Made by a program: the position numbers and the translations under genes. Below are positions 34,378 through 45,309 of a DNA stretch of 64,000 nucleotides, one piece after another. A model generated the notes under the pieces. That model saw nothing but the letters and a program-made list of their open reading frames with translations, was not told where the DNA came from and did no database searches. Origin of the DNA: Microstegium vimineum. Taxonomy: Eukaryota > Streptophyta > Magnoliopsida > Poales > Poaceae. The stretch lies in the NCBI GenBank assembly GCA_022036555.1, contig CM039137.1, positions 6,946,319 through 7,010,318 of the forward strand, in the 5' to 3' direction. Position 1 is the stretch's first letter. Each line of letters opens with the position of its first letter.

Positions 34378-35906
34378 CTCCCACTACTGCTTCACTTTCC
34401 CATTTGTATATATGCCTTGTGAATTTCCATCTTATCACTGCAAGTAGGAAATGGTCTAAAAATGCATGGTTCTAATAACATCTATCCATGGGATGGTTTT
34501 ACATTTTATTGAGCATGAATAAATCAAAGTGACATGTTAATGTGGACTGTGTAGTCATTTGTTGGTTCCTATTTGTACTATATTTTCTAATCAATCGGTA
34601 TTCTTTTATTAACGGGTTCAAAATAGAGCACTGACTTCTCAATTTTCTTTTAAAAAATCAAGCAGTTCTAAAAATCTTGATAACAACTCAGGTTCAACAC
34701 TTTACTGTATATTATTTGGTAGACAGGTCATGGTTTGGATATTGCTTTGCTAATGTCTGATTGTGATTTAGTTAAATAAAACTGGATATATACTCAGGTT
34801 TTGATGCCTTGCTATTACCAGTCAGTCTATCTATCAATTCTTTTCCTAACTAAACAATTACTGCTTGCCAATAGTCAAACTGTAACAAAAGGACAACCAA
34901 AATTGATTTGGTTTCATCCAACATGATTTGTCGTACCCACCGGCCTGCATGTCAACGACAGTCAGTTTTCTTGATGTCAGCTTAGCAAGAATAATTCTCA
35001 TGTCAAAACAAATATGATCTGCTACTTCTTCAAGTTCTGCCCTTCCTGTTGTCATGCCCAGAGAGGTCCAGCTCTCATGCGAGAGGTACTTAGCTATGCC
35101 TTCCCAACATTAGGTTCTCCCGAGGATCAGATATTGAGTATGATTTCTTCTTTAATGCACTTCGTGTATTTGTATGAAGTACGAAGCCATGTGGCATTTT
35201 ATCACTTCACCTGTAGCACATACACTTTCCACATGTCACTAATTGTTAGAACATTTTTGCCAAGAAAGTTTCAGTGCTGCTACATCTCATATCCCATTTA
35301 AAGATAAATATTTTATTTGCCTTCCTCCGGATGCTGGTTTTGCCCTGCAATTGGGAATGCTCCATGATGGCTCCAATGTAGAAGAGGATGATAACAATAT
35401 AAGGTAATATAAAAAAAATCTCCCATTGATTCTATTTTTCTTGAAACAAAGATCATCTTCAGATCATGGATAATATGCAGTGATCATGGAACCGTTCGCC
35501 ACCATCACACCAGAAAAATGTATACTGCCATAAACAATGTTTATTTCAGAAATCATTCCATTAGATTTGAACTTTGCTGAGACATTTTTTTCCTATAGGA
35601 ATCTCGCTGATGTATATCGCCTGATGACATAGAACCCAAGATAATGCTAACAACACATTCATCTTTGTTTTGTCTTGCAGTTTTGTCAGCGGCGACCAGC
35701 TTGATGACTAGGAGCACAGACCTAAGCTATAGGTTACGTGTGGATACTCTATACATTTGAATTCTAGATGAGCAATCAGTGATCATGCTTCTCAGTGTTA
35801 TCCTACCTTTATTTATTTAGTCTATCTAATATTTCCTCTTTTTTACAATACTTTCCCATATTCTTTGTACTAATGGATGATACTTAGCCATCTCAGTAAT
35901 TTAGTA

Positions 35907-36144
35907 CTCCCTCCATCCCAAATTGGAAGTCATTCCAAAAATCTTGGAGAGTCAAAATATCTCAAGTTTGACCAAGAATTATAGACAAAACTACAAAGAT
36001 TTATAATATCAAATAGGTATATTATGAAAATATAATTGATAACGAATCTAATGAAACTTATTTGACATCATAAATATTATTATATTGCTATATAAGTTTG
36101 GTCAAACTTGAAATGGAGTGACTTACAATTTGGGATGGAGTGAG
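35907..36144. mobile_element. Stowaway-type MITE, about 238 bp
   Basis: The left end is CTCCCTCCATCCCAAATTG and the right end, inverted, is CTCACTCCATCCCAAATTG, an 18 of 19 match. Sub-terminal CAAGTTTGACCAA / TTGGTCAAACTTG also pair. TA precedes the left end. The right TA appears mutated to TC. It is the classic plant Stowaway family. Confidence 0.85.
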
Positions 36145-36286
36145 TCTTATATATGAATACATTATTTTTATACATACATTATACCAGCACAAAACCACAT
36201 GCATGCAGTAAGCATCACCGAAATAATATGGACATACCGATCGTGCGCGTAGGGCCAGCACCGGGCCGCCGCGCCCAACGTGCTAG

Positions 36287-36983
36287 TATCTTCATATTGG
36301 AATAATTTTGTTGAAACAACGATCCATAAAAACCTTATGGGAGGGGTGGTGTTGGTTCCTGTCAATCATCTAATGCTGGCAACGTGAGATCGACCAACTG
36401 TGGGTGTAAGCCTTTCAGCCTTCAAGACACTAAGGTCTGCAACAATAATTCAATCACCTTAGAAGAAAGTGCAATGATTCGGTAATGCCCAACAAGGAAA
36501 AAATCCAATTGGTGATAGCATTTTGTTAGGCCGTGTTTGGTTCTACACTTCTACTAGCTCACCTCAACCTCACCTCGCCAGCAAGAAACGAAACAGAATA
36601 ACATGTTTGGATCCTTGCCTTGTTGCTCCAGTTTACAGTGTAAGGACTTATTTAGATGTACACATAGATTGAGGTTCAAAATATGGACATTCAAACAAAC
36701 CCCCGAAGAGCCAAATTGGCTTGCCAAAACAGGTTAGCCTCGCCAAAACAGGCAAGGTTAGCTTCACCTTTGGTCATGCTGCCTGCGCAAGCTGAATTTT
36801 TCCACGTTGACCCAGGAGAGCCAAACTGGCTCTGGCTAAGCAAGGCCAAACATTGCAAGATTATGTGACTTGGACTCTTTAACTGTTTTGTGCAGATGTT
36901 CAAGTTCACCTGACTTGAACTCTTAAGTGATTTTTGCAAGATGTGCTTCAGCTCACATGATGATCAATCATCGATAGGACCAG
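36287..36983. other. Intergenic, possible MITE at about 36533-36850
   Basis: 'GGCCGTGTTTGGTTC' at 36533 and an inverted 'GCAATGTTTGGCCTT' near 36850 may be MITE ends. No coding was recognised. Confidence 0.35.
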
Positions 36984-37245
36984 ATCACTAGCAGTGGCGG
37001 ACCCAACCGGAAATATCAGCTAGGACGGATCACCATGTACAGATACAAAACTTCACCGATATATCGGTGTAACTATGCATGCATATCATATCTATATTGT
37101 AAAAGGAAAAGGTACAGAAGAAGTTTGAACATGATTACCTTGTTTCACATCAAGAGCAAATAAGGAGATATAATCCAGATAATTTACCATACAAGATGAA
37201 AAGAAAAAACAACCTGCAATTAAAATAAATAATAATGATTAATTG

Positions 37246-37871
37246 ACAAGTGAGAGAATTATGGCCATAAGGTTTGGTTGGGCCCTTCACCAAATAAGCC
37301 CTCCTAACATCATCTCTAATGTTTGGATGAAATTGAGAAATCGCTACACGAAGGGCTGGATCAGAAACAAGATGAACATCCGGATTGAAAACCATAATAC
37401 CTTCAACTTCAACATTTCGCTGATCTGACAACAGTTCTTCATTTGCAACCCCTCCCTCTTGTACTGTTTCTAGTGGATGTGCCATGTGTGCCTCTGAATC
37501 TCCTACTCCTAGCTTTTCTTGTTGTTCAGATTCAGCAACAACACCACTTTCACGAGTACTTGGCCCTGACCCCGAGTTGCTTCCACTTGTGGAATTTGTA
37601 TTTCTACTGGAATAAAAGCTTTTAAAATCTGCAAAACCAATTTCACATTTTCACTAATCAGAGATCAATCTCTACCTATTTCATTGACTGACAATTTGCA
37701 ATGGATAAGAATAATATAATGGATTTTGTTCATGACAGTACCTAATCTCTTATACCGCTTCTTGCTCCATGGAGTTGGAGCTGCTGGCCTCCTCGTCGTC
37801 GCCAGGTTAGACGCATCGCCGGCGCTGGCTCCAGCTTCCTCTCCTCCTCCTCCTCCTCCTCTTGCATCCAT
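37246..37871 (-). pseudogene. N-terminal exons of a ZMYM1/TTF-type hAT transposase
   Basis: Exon 1 (37871-37742) starts with ATG and a glycine/glutamate-rich leader and ends KKRYKRLG with a GT donor. Exon 2 (37628 to about 37246) begins after TTTTGCAG in matching phase (DFKSFYSSRN). It reaches DPALRVAISQFHPNIRDDVR and AYLVKGPTKPYGHN, the block that precedes the TTF zinc finger in hAT proteins annotated as zinc finger MYM-type 1-like. The frame then leaves the family (stop soon after). The zinc finger, RNase-H-like core and dimerisation domain are absent. It lies 108 bp from the copia insertion, which separates it from its promoter. Confidence 0.75.
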
Positions 37872-37978
37872 CGTCGGGCTGCCGGCGCTAGCTGTTGCTT
37901 GCCTGCTTGCTCGCCTCGCTGGCCGCTAGCTTGGAAATGCGAGGGCGGAGGGATCTAGGAGGGAGGGGGGCGTGCCGC

Positions 37979-39905
37979 TGAAAGGTCTAGGAATGGCTAG
38001 AGGGGGGGGGGGGTGAATAGCCTAATTAAATTTTCTACAACAACACTTAGCAAACTTGTTAGAATAAAACACGGCGATAAGCAAGTTTGCTCTAGCACTA
38101 CAAGGGTCGACAAGCCTCCTATATCAAGTCTAGTTACTAGCAAGATATATCCTATGTCACACACAAGGGCTAGACAACTAGAGCTACTAAGCTAAGCTAC
38201 ACAACCTAAGCTAGAATCTCTACTTTGCAAGAATGAAAGAAAGTAATACAAAGCTAGAGATAGAAGTGTTATACCACCACGAAGGGATGAACCAATAGAT
38301 AACCAATCACAATATGAATCCTCGGTAGAGACAAGTTGACACAATGATTTTTTACCGAGATTCACTTGTTTGCCAAACAAGCTAGTCCTCGTTGTAGCGA
38401 CACACCCACTTGGAGGTTCACGCGCTAATTGGCAATCAAAGCCAAACCCGTTCAAGGGTGCCGCACAACCAACACAAGATGTGGATCCCCAAGCTACGCG
38501 GAATCCACTAGAGATACCTTTCACGAATCTCCCGCGGGGTAGGTTCAAGAACCCCTCACAATCCACCGATCGGAGCCGGAGACAATCACCTTCCTCCGCT
38601 CAACGATCCTCGTCGCACCAAGCCGTCTAGGAGATGGCAATCTCCAAGAATAACAAGAGCTCCGCGATGACGACGATCACCAAGTGCCACTAGTATGCAA
38701 TCGACAAATCAATGCACTTGAATTCACTCTATCTCTCTAGAATATGTCAAATATGTTTAGAGGATGAGTGGTGGAAGCTTCTCAAGCAAGCACAAATGTG
38801 TGAGTGAGTAGAATGTGCAAGAGATGCCCCAAAGGGCCGGCCATATCACCTTATATAGCCCACACTCAACACTAGCCGTTTTGCCCCTGAAAAACGCTTT
38901 CTGCGCCCACTCCGGACGCACTTTACACTGGGGGTCCGGACCATCAATAGCGTCCGGACCCTCTTCCAGCCGAGAGCCAACGACTCTGTTCCAGCCTTCG
39001 GTCGCAGGGTCCGGACGTACCCAAGGTGCAGTCCGGACCATCACACATGCGTCCGGTCGAGCCTCCGTTTGAACTTGCTTCTTCCCGCGCGCCACATGGC
39101 TCCGGACGCACCTGTTCATAGGGTCCGGAGTCACTGCTCCTTGCATTCGAAAATATTTTCCCGGGCGTCCGAGCGCACCCGAGAGCTCGCTTGAGCTCCT
39201 TAGCACCTCCGGACCTAAGTCCGGTTCATGGTCTGGACCATCACCCTGCGTCCGGACCCTCTTTTCCAGAGAGTTACAGAGAGCGCCAGGCTCCGGACCC
39301 GCGTCCGGAGCTCTGCATCCGGACGGCAAACAGCGTCCGGATGCCTCTCACCAGCCGAGCCAGCAAGGGTTTGCCACCGGACGCACACGCGTTGATCCGG
39401 TCGGCCAGAACCCTTGCGTCCGGACTGCTTCCAGCTGCCCAAACACTTCTCCAACTTCTTCCAAGCTTCCAAGAGCCAACACTAAGTGATCCCTACACTT
39501 GTGCACGTGTGTTAGCTTTTAGCTCACATTTATCTTGGATTAAGTTGGTTGTTTCACTAGTTCAATTTATTTTAATGCAATGCATATGAACCTAGTGGCA
39601 CATGATAACCGTAATCATACTTAAGAGCTCCCTCCTTGATAGTACGACTATCTATCCTAAATGTGATCACATCCTCTATGATATCTTGATCACCAAACTG
39701 AAAATGGTTCCTTGCATTTCACCTTTGCCTTCACACCATTCTCTTTTCCACCACCATGCTAGAGCTTGTGTCGTCCTCTCTTGATCCACCTTGCTCCATC
39801 ACATGGTATGTACCAACCTATCTCATGATTCACACTTAGAGATCAAGGTTAGTACTTAAGTGAGTTTCATCAATTACTCAAAACCAAAACACATGGGGAC
39901 TCTCA
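37979..39905 (-). repeat. 3' LTR of the copia element, 1927 bp
   Basis: On the minus strand it starts TGAGAGTCCCC at 39905 and ends CCTTTCA at 37979. The stretch 38911-39424 contains at least twelve TCCGGA hexamers or near-matches. The sequence is shared with 45310-46525 except for a deletion of roughly 390 bp in that copy and loss of its last 330 bp. Frames within it (38013-39589) are LTR by-products. Confidence 0.85.
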
Positions 39906-41018
39906 ATCTCCCCCTTTTTGGTAATTGATGACAACCCTTCCAAAAAGATATGAAATATAATCATTTTTGAACTTGAGTTGCTTGTCCAAGCATTTTAATC
40001 AAAGATTCAAGATTTGGACAAGTTACACAAATTTGGTTTTGGTAGTTATTAGCTCCCCCTACATATGTGCTTCATGAGTTTGGTTCAAGTTTTGCACATA
40101 TGTATAGATAGGCATTGTGGGAGAGGAAATAGCTACCAAATGATGCTAAGGTGTAAGAGTAGACCTTTGAAGCGTGTTACCATCGGAGTGCGGAATTTAG
40201 AGTCACCCTTAGCACCATGATTAGCTAGACACCACTTGAAACCAAAAACACTTAAAAGTTCATGGGTTAGAGCTAATCAACCTATGCATGCTAGTAGATC
40301 AATCATCATTCATTTAGATTCACTAGCAAACACCACACAAGCATGAATATTGAATTTAAGTACTTGTGCAACAATACATATGAGGATGTAAGCATTCAAA
40401 TGCAACAAGGTGTTCATGAGCTTGCTCCCCCTATTTGTATGTTCTCTTTTCAAAAATGATTTTTCATTTTTCTCCCATGTTATATCTTTTCAACTTCTCC
40501 CCCTTGATCTTTTCTCCCCCGTGATATTTCTTTTATAACTTCTCCCCCTTTGTCATCCAATTGACACAAAAAGGTGGGACCAATTATACATATTCAAGTT
40601 TTAGCTTCCCCTAAGTGTGAGATAGGGTGAAAGATTGTTTTCAACTTTGGCTTGATCTAAGCTACTTGCCCAAGATATTTAATTCGGTTTAAACCATAGA
40701 CAAGCTTCTTCACACATGCTAAGATGATTATCTTGCCTATGTTGAATTAAACACTTTGAGTTCATAGACATAGAGCAAACACTAGGATTGCAAGCACATC
40801 AACATGTCATATGCCACCACTAGATCATATCAACTCATAGAAGCAATAGTGGTACCATATAAGCATCAAAGACATTTTAGTTTTCATGAATGAGCCTAGA
40901 AGCATGAGTGATGACTATATGCTCTATACAATTCCTAACAAGGTATGCATGAATGCTCTCAAATCAACTTTTACCTTGCATTGTTGGAGTAGAGGCATGT
41001 CATATAAGTGGGGGTGCA
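39906..41018 (-). other. Copia 3' untranslated region with polypurine tract
   Basis: This non-coding stretch lies between the RT-RNase H stop and the 3' LTR. On the minus strand it ends in AAAAAGGGGGAGATTG, the plus-strand priming tract. Several pyrimidine-rich (plus strand) 'cttctccccctt' blocks near 40430-40560 are diverged copies of such tracts. Confidence 0.6.
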
Positions 41019-42557
41019 TCAACTCATGTTGGAAAAATCAAGTATATTCAACTCATTCCTTAGCTTGCAAAATCTTTTCTCATCTAGTGGCTTGGTAAAG
41101 ATATCGGCCAATTGATCTTCGGTGCCAACACTAGTGATAGAAATGTCCCCTTTCAATTGATGATCTCTAATGAAATGGTGGCAGACATCAATATGCTTTG
41201 TTCTTGAGTGTTGAACCAGATTGTTGGTGAGCTTGATTGCACTTTCATTGTCACATAGCAAAGGCACTTGCTTGAATTTGACTCCAAAATCATTCAAAGT
41301 AGCTCTCATCCAAAGTATTTGTGCACAACTCCCCGTACTAATATACTCGGCTTCGGAGGTAGAGAGTGCCACACTATTTTGCTTCTTTGATGACCATGAG
41401 ACTAGTGATCTTCCAAGCAATTGACAAGTGCCCGATGTGCTTTTCCTTTCTATCTTGCAACCCGCATAGTCCGAGTCGGAGTATCCAAGTAACTCAAAGT
41501 TTGATCCTTTAGGATACCACAACCCAACATTAGGTGTATGCTTCAAATATCTCAATATCCTCTTTGTGGCTTTCAAATGACTCTCTCTAGGAGATGCTTG
41601 AAACCTTGCACACATGCATACACTAAACATGACATCCGGTCTTGATGCGGTCACATAGAGCAAGCTACCAATCATTGATCTATATAGCTTTTGATCTACC
41701 ATGTTGCCACTAGCATCACCATCCAAATTTCCATTTGTTCCCATTAGTGTACTAATAGACTTTGCTTCATCTAGATTGAACTTCTTGAGCATGTCCTTGA
41801 TGTACTTGCCTTGACTAACAAAAGTCTCATTCTTTAATTGTTTGACTTGAAGACCAAGGAAGTAACTAAGCTCTCCAAGCATGGACATCTCAAACTCTTT
41901 GGCCATCATAGTGCCAAACTCTTCACAAAACTCTTGATTGGTTGACCCGAAGATAATGTCATCTACATAGATTTGCAACACAAACAAGTCCTTCCCAATC
42001 TTCTTGGTGAATAGGGTAGTATCAACCTTTCCCATAATGAATCCCTTAGAGACGAGGAAGTCCCTCAATCTCTCATACCATGCTCTAGGAGCTTGCTTCA
42101 AGCCATATAGTGTCTTCCTTAGCTTGTACACATGGTTGGGTTTCTTATCATCTTCAAAACCGGGTGGTTGCTCCACAAATACTAATTCATTGATGTACCC
42201 ATTGAGAAATGCACTCTTCACATCCATTTGATAGAGCTTGATGTTGTGAGCACAAGCATAAGCCAATAGAATCCTTATTGCTTCTAGCCTTGCCCCCGGT
42301 GCATATGTTTCTCCAAAGTCAAGACCCTCTACTTGAGTGTAGCCTTGTGCAAGTAGTCTTGCTTTGTTTCTCACCACTATTCCATCTTGATCTTGCTTGT
42401 TGCGAAAGACCCATCTAGTGCCAATGACATTATGGTTCTTTGGTCTCTCAACTAGCTCCCAAACTTGATTTCTAGTGAAGTTGTTGAGTTCTTCATGCAT
42501 AGCATTTACCCAATCAATATCTTGCAAAGCATCTTCAATCTTGGTTGGCTCAATAGA
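41019..42557 (-). CDS. Copia reverse transcriptase-RNase H
   Basis: An open frame of about 510 residues continuing from NVSSIEPTKIEDALQ. RT motifs are GTRWVFRNK, NKARLLAQGY, QMDVKSAFLNG, YGLKQAPRAWY and catalytic YVDDIIFGS. RNase H follows with GYSDSDYAG, STSGTCQLLG, STSEAEYI, DNESAIKL and RTKHIDVCHHFI, ending EDQLADIFTKPL before the stop. The catalytic aspartates and the glutamate are present, so this part could still be functional. However, it is detached from gag, protease and most of integrase, and the frame upstream is broken by the myosin segment. Confidence 0.95.
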   Translation of the reverse strand, partial: SIEPTKIEDALQDIDWVNAMHEELNNFTRNQVWELVERPKNHNVIGTRWVFRNKQDQDGIVVRNKARLLAQGYTQVEGLDFGETYAPGARLEAIRILLAYACAHNIKLYQMDVKSAFLNGYINELVFVEQPPGFEDDKKPNHVYKLRKTLYGLKQAPRAWYERLRDFLVSKGFIMGKVDTTLFTKKIGKDLFVLQIYVDDIIFGSTNQEFCEEFGTMMAKEFEMSMLGELSYFLGLQVKQLKNETFVSQGKYIKDMLKKFNLDEAKSISTLMGTNGNLDGDASGNMVDQKLYRSMIGSLLYVTASRPDVMFSVCMCARFQASPRESHLKATKRILRYLKHTPNVGLWYPKGSNFELLGYSDSDYAGCKIERKSTSGTCQLLGRSLVSWSSKKQNSVALSTSEAEYISTGSCAQILWMRATLNDFGVKFKQVPLLCDNESAIKLTNNLVQHSRTKHIDVCHHFIRDHQLKGDISITSVGTEDQLADIFTKPLDEKRFCKLRNELNILDFSNMS

Positions 42558-42559
42558 TG

Positions 42560-43074
42560 ATACATTGTCTCAGAAGCTGTACGAAAAGTTCAAGAACCAC
42601 AAAAGATTTGCCAAACCAAAGCTTTCTCGTACTGCATTTACGATTCAACATTATGCTGGAGATGTAAGTATTTCCCACTTGTGTTTGAGAAAAAACATGC
42701 CGTTCAGTCTTCACGTTTTTGCCTGAGTATGATCATTTTCCTTCTTTATTCCCTAGGTAACATATCAATCTGATCAATTCCTGGACAAGAACAAGGACTA
42801 TGTGGTAGCAGAGCATCAAGAATTACTCAATGCTTCTAAGTGCTCTTTTGTATCAGTGTTATTTCCACCAACAACAGAAGAGAACACAAAATCATCAAAA
42901 TCCTCAATTGCAACTCGCTTTAAGGTAACATTTTCTACAATATTTAATTTGTGTTGTATAAACCATTGCCATCTTCATACTACTGATTATCTTTTTCTAT
43001 AATCTATAAGTTGGGAATAGTAGATTGTATTGCATTGAGCCTCATCGGTTGATTATATACAGTACATAGGACTA
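42560..43074 (+). pseudogene. Captured class XI myosin exons, antisense within copia pol
   Basis: On the plus strand an acceptor (TTGTCTCAG) precedes exon 42574-42663 with KLYEKFKNHKRFAKPKL and HYAGD. A GT-AG intron (42664-42756) follows, then exon 42757-42924 with VTYQSDQFLDKNKDYVV and SFVSVLFPP, ending ATRFK at a GTAACA donor. This is the plant myosin XI motor-domain segment around HYAGDVTYQ. It is open across both exons and phases match. Copia pol sequence on the minus strand resumes on both sides (NVSSIEP at 42557 and below, and a pre-RT block at 43075-43256). It is a fragment of about 50 kDa less than a full motor and cannot make a motor by itself. Confidence 0.85.
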
Positions 43075-43256
43075 ACACCCCACATTGTATTGGAATGGAT
43101 GATCCCTTGCAATAGATTTAGGTTGGAGTATTGGAAGTTGATTGCTTGTACTTGGTTGATCATTGGGTAGAGTAGATGAACTAGCCTCTTGATCATGAGT
43201 TGGAGAGGATGAACTAGCTTGATTGTCATTGAGTTGCACATTGAATAGAGGATTCA

Positions 43257-43356
43257 NNNNNNNNNNNNNNNNNNNNNNNNNNNNNNNNNNNNNNNNNNNN
43301 NNNNNNNNNNNNNNNNNNNNNNNNNNNNNNNNNNNNNNNNNNNNNNNNNNNNNNNN
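43257..43356. other. Assembly gap of 100 N
   Basis: Exactly 100 N. A gap of fixed size normally means unknown length. The sequence on its right (43357-44029) is an error-rich repeat of the sequence on its left (42561-43256). Confidence 0.99.
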
Positions 43357-44029
43357 ATAACATTGTTCAGAAGCTGTACAAAAGTTTCAAGAACCACAAA
43401 ATTTTTCCAAACCCCAAACTTTTCGTGCATTTACGTTTAAAACTTTATCGGGAAAAGTAAGTTTTCCCACTTTTTGAAAAAAAACATGCCGTTCAGTCTT
43501 CACTTTTTTGCCTGAGATGATCATTTTCCTTCTTTTTCCCTAGAAAACATAAAATCTGAAAAATTTCCTGGACAAGAACAAGGACTAGGGGTAGCAAGCA
43601 TAAAGAATTACTAAATGCTTCAAAGTGCTCTTTTGTATCAGTGTTTTTCCCCCAACAACAGAAGAGAACACAAATCTCAAAATCCTAAATTTGAAAACTC
43701 CTTTAAGGTAACATTTTCTACAATTTTAATTTGTTTGTATAAACCTTGCCATCTTCATACACTGATTATCTTTTTCTTAATCAAATTGGGGAATAGAAAT
43801 TTTTTTGATTGCATTGAGCCTAAATCGTTGATTATATACAGTACATGGGACTAACACCCACATTGTATTGGAATGGATATCCTTGCAATAGTTTTGGGTT
43901 GGAGTATTGGAATTGATTGCTTGTACTTGGTTGAATCATTGGTAAAGGGTAATGAACTACCCTTGATCATGATTTGGGAGAGATGAACTAGCTTATTGTC
44001 ATTGAGTTGCACATTGAATAGGGGATTCA
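43357..44029. repeat. Error-rich duplicate of 42561-43256 (assembly artefact likely)
   Basis: The same myosin exons, introns and copia pre-RT block recur in the same order, but with many single-base losses and homopolymer changes (for example CACAAAATTTTTCCAAACC where the left copy reads CACAAAAGATTTGCCAAACC). The left copy stops at GATTCA before the gap and this copy continues past GATTCA (44024-44029) into further copia sequence. That pattern suggests an overlap the assembler failed to merge. Confidence 0.8.
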
Positions 44030-45309
44030 CTTGATCTTAAATATCTTGTCCATCATCCACTTGTCTGGGCCGAATGTCCCCAATATCCACATTCTTCATT
44101 GCATTGGCCAATGGTTCACCTCTCACATCATCAGGGTTTGTTTATTCTCATTTTGAGAACCATTTGTTTCATCAAACTCCACATCATGTGCCTCCTCAAC
44201 TATGCCATGAGTAAGATTTCATACTCTATAAGCTTTGCTTGTAGTTGAGTATCCAATAGGAAGCCTTCATCACATTTCTTCTCAAATTTGCTCAATCTTG
44301 CACCTTTCTTCAAGATGTAGCACTTGCATCCAAACACTCTAAAGTATGTAATATTTGGCTTTTTTCCATTCAATAGCTCATAAGGTGTCTTCTCAAGCAT
44401 CTTGGGGCAATAGAGTTGGTTGCTATAATAAAAGGGCCGTGTTGATACTTCGCCCAAAAAAATCACTCGCATTGTATTCCCTAAGCATAGATCTTGCCAT
44501 ATCAATGAGTGTCCTATTCTTCCTCTCAACAAGCCCATTTGATTGAGTTATACTTAGCCGAGAATTGATGTTTGATTCCATACTCATCACATAGCTCATC
44601 AACTCTTGTATTCTTGAATTCACTACCATTATCACTTCTTACTCTCTTGAAGTTGTTTCAAATTCATTTTGGCATCTCTTGACAAAGACTTTGAATGTAT
44701 CAAATGTTTCACTCTTGTCACTCAAGAAGAATACCCATGTATATCTAGTGAAATCATCAACTATCACAAAGCCCTATTTGTTTCCACCAATGCTAGTGTA
44801 GCGGTTGGTCCAAACAATCCATGTGCAAGAGCTCAAAGGTTTGCAAGTACTCATCATGCCCTTACTAGGGTGAGTATTTCCAACTTGTTTGTCGGCTTGA
44901 CAAGAGCTACATACCTTACTTTTTCAAAGACCACATCTTTCAAGCCTCTAACTAGATCATGCTTGACTAATTTGTTCAATTGCCTCATTCCCAACATGAC
45001 CAAGCCTTCTATGTCAAACCAACCCATGCTAGATTTGGATAGCAAGCAAGTTGACAATTGAGTTTCTTTGGCATTGAAATCAACAAAGTATAAATTTTCA
45101 TATCTAAATCCTTTGAATATCAATTTTAGAGCCATCTACCCTTATGATCTCTACATCATCAACTCCAAAGATGCATTTAAATCCAAAATCACAAAGTTGA
45201 GCTAGGGATAGCATTTGAAGTTCAAGCTCTCTACTAGCAACACATTGGATATGCTCATGTCATTTGATATAGCAATCTTACAAGCCCTTTGACTTTCCCT
45301 TTGCCATTG
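44030..45309 (-). pseudogene. Fragmented copia integrase and GAG-pre-integrase region
   Basis: On the minus strand, pieces of integrase are recognisable in several frames. Core text (MGLLRGRIGHSLIW..., KMLEKTPYELLNGKKPNITYFRVFGC, GARLSKFEKKCDEGF) lies at 44200-44640. Pre-integrase and early core remnants lie at 44854-45135. Frame changes occur every 100-300 bases, at least partly because of the same base-loss errors as in the preceding segment. The DDE residues cannot be followed reliably. Confidence 0.65.

Larger units (their letters stand above)
31605..36286 (+). mobile_element. Helitron-like candidate (about 4.7 kb), weak ends
   Basis: The right end has a GGGC...GCCC hairpin (36263-36266 / 36273-36276), then AACGTG and CTAG at 36283-36286 followed by T. 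The left end is taken as TCATACGGGG at 31605 preceded by A. Inside are intron-like GT/AG boundaries around short open exons that I cannot assign. These include a frame reading SAIERDDQPFILHSLPSQLI (near 33920) and one reading MREVLSYAFPTLGSPEDQI (near 35079). Carriage of host exon pieces is typical of grass Helitrons. No Rep/helicase is seen. Both ends are weak and the extent is a proposal only. Confidence 0.25.

Noticed and set aside
34858..35055. Minus-strand frame with a helical, charged peptide
   Set aside because: Short, isolated and without splice-consistent neighbours. It could be part of a captured exon, but I cannot assign it.
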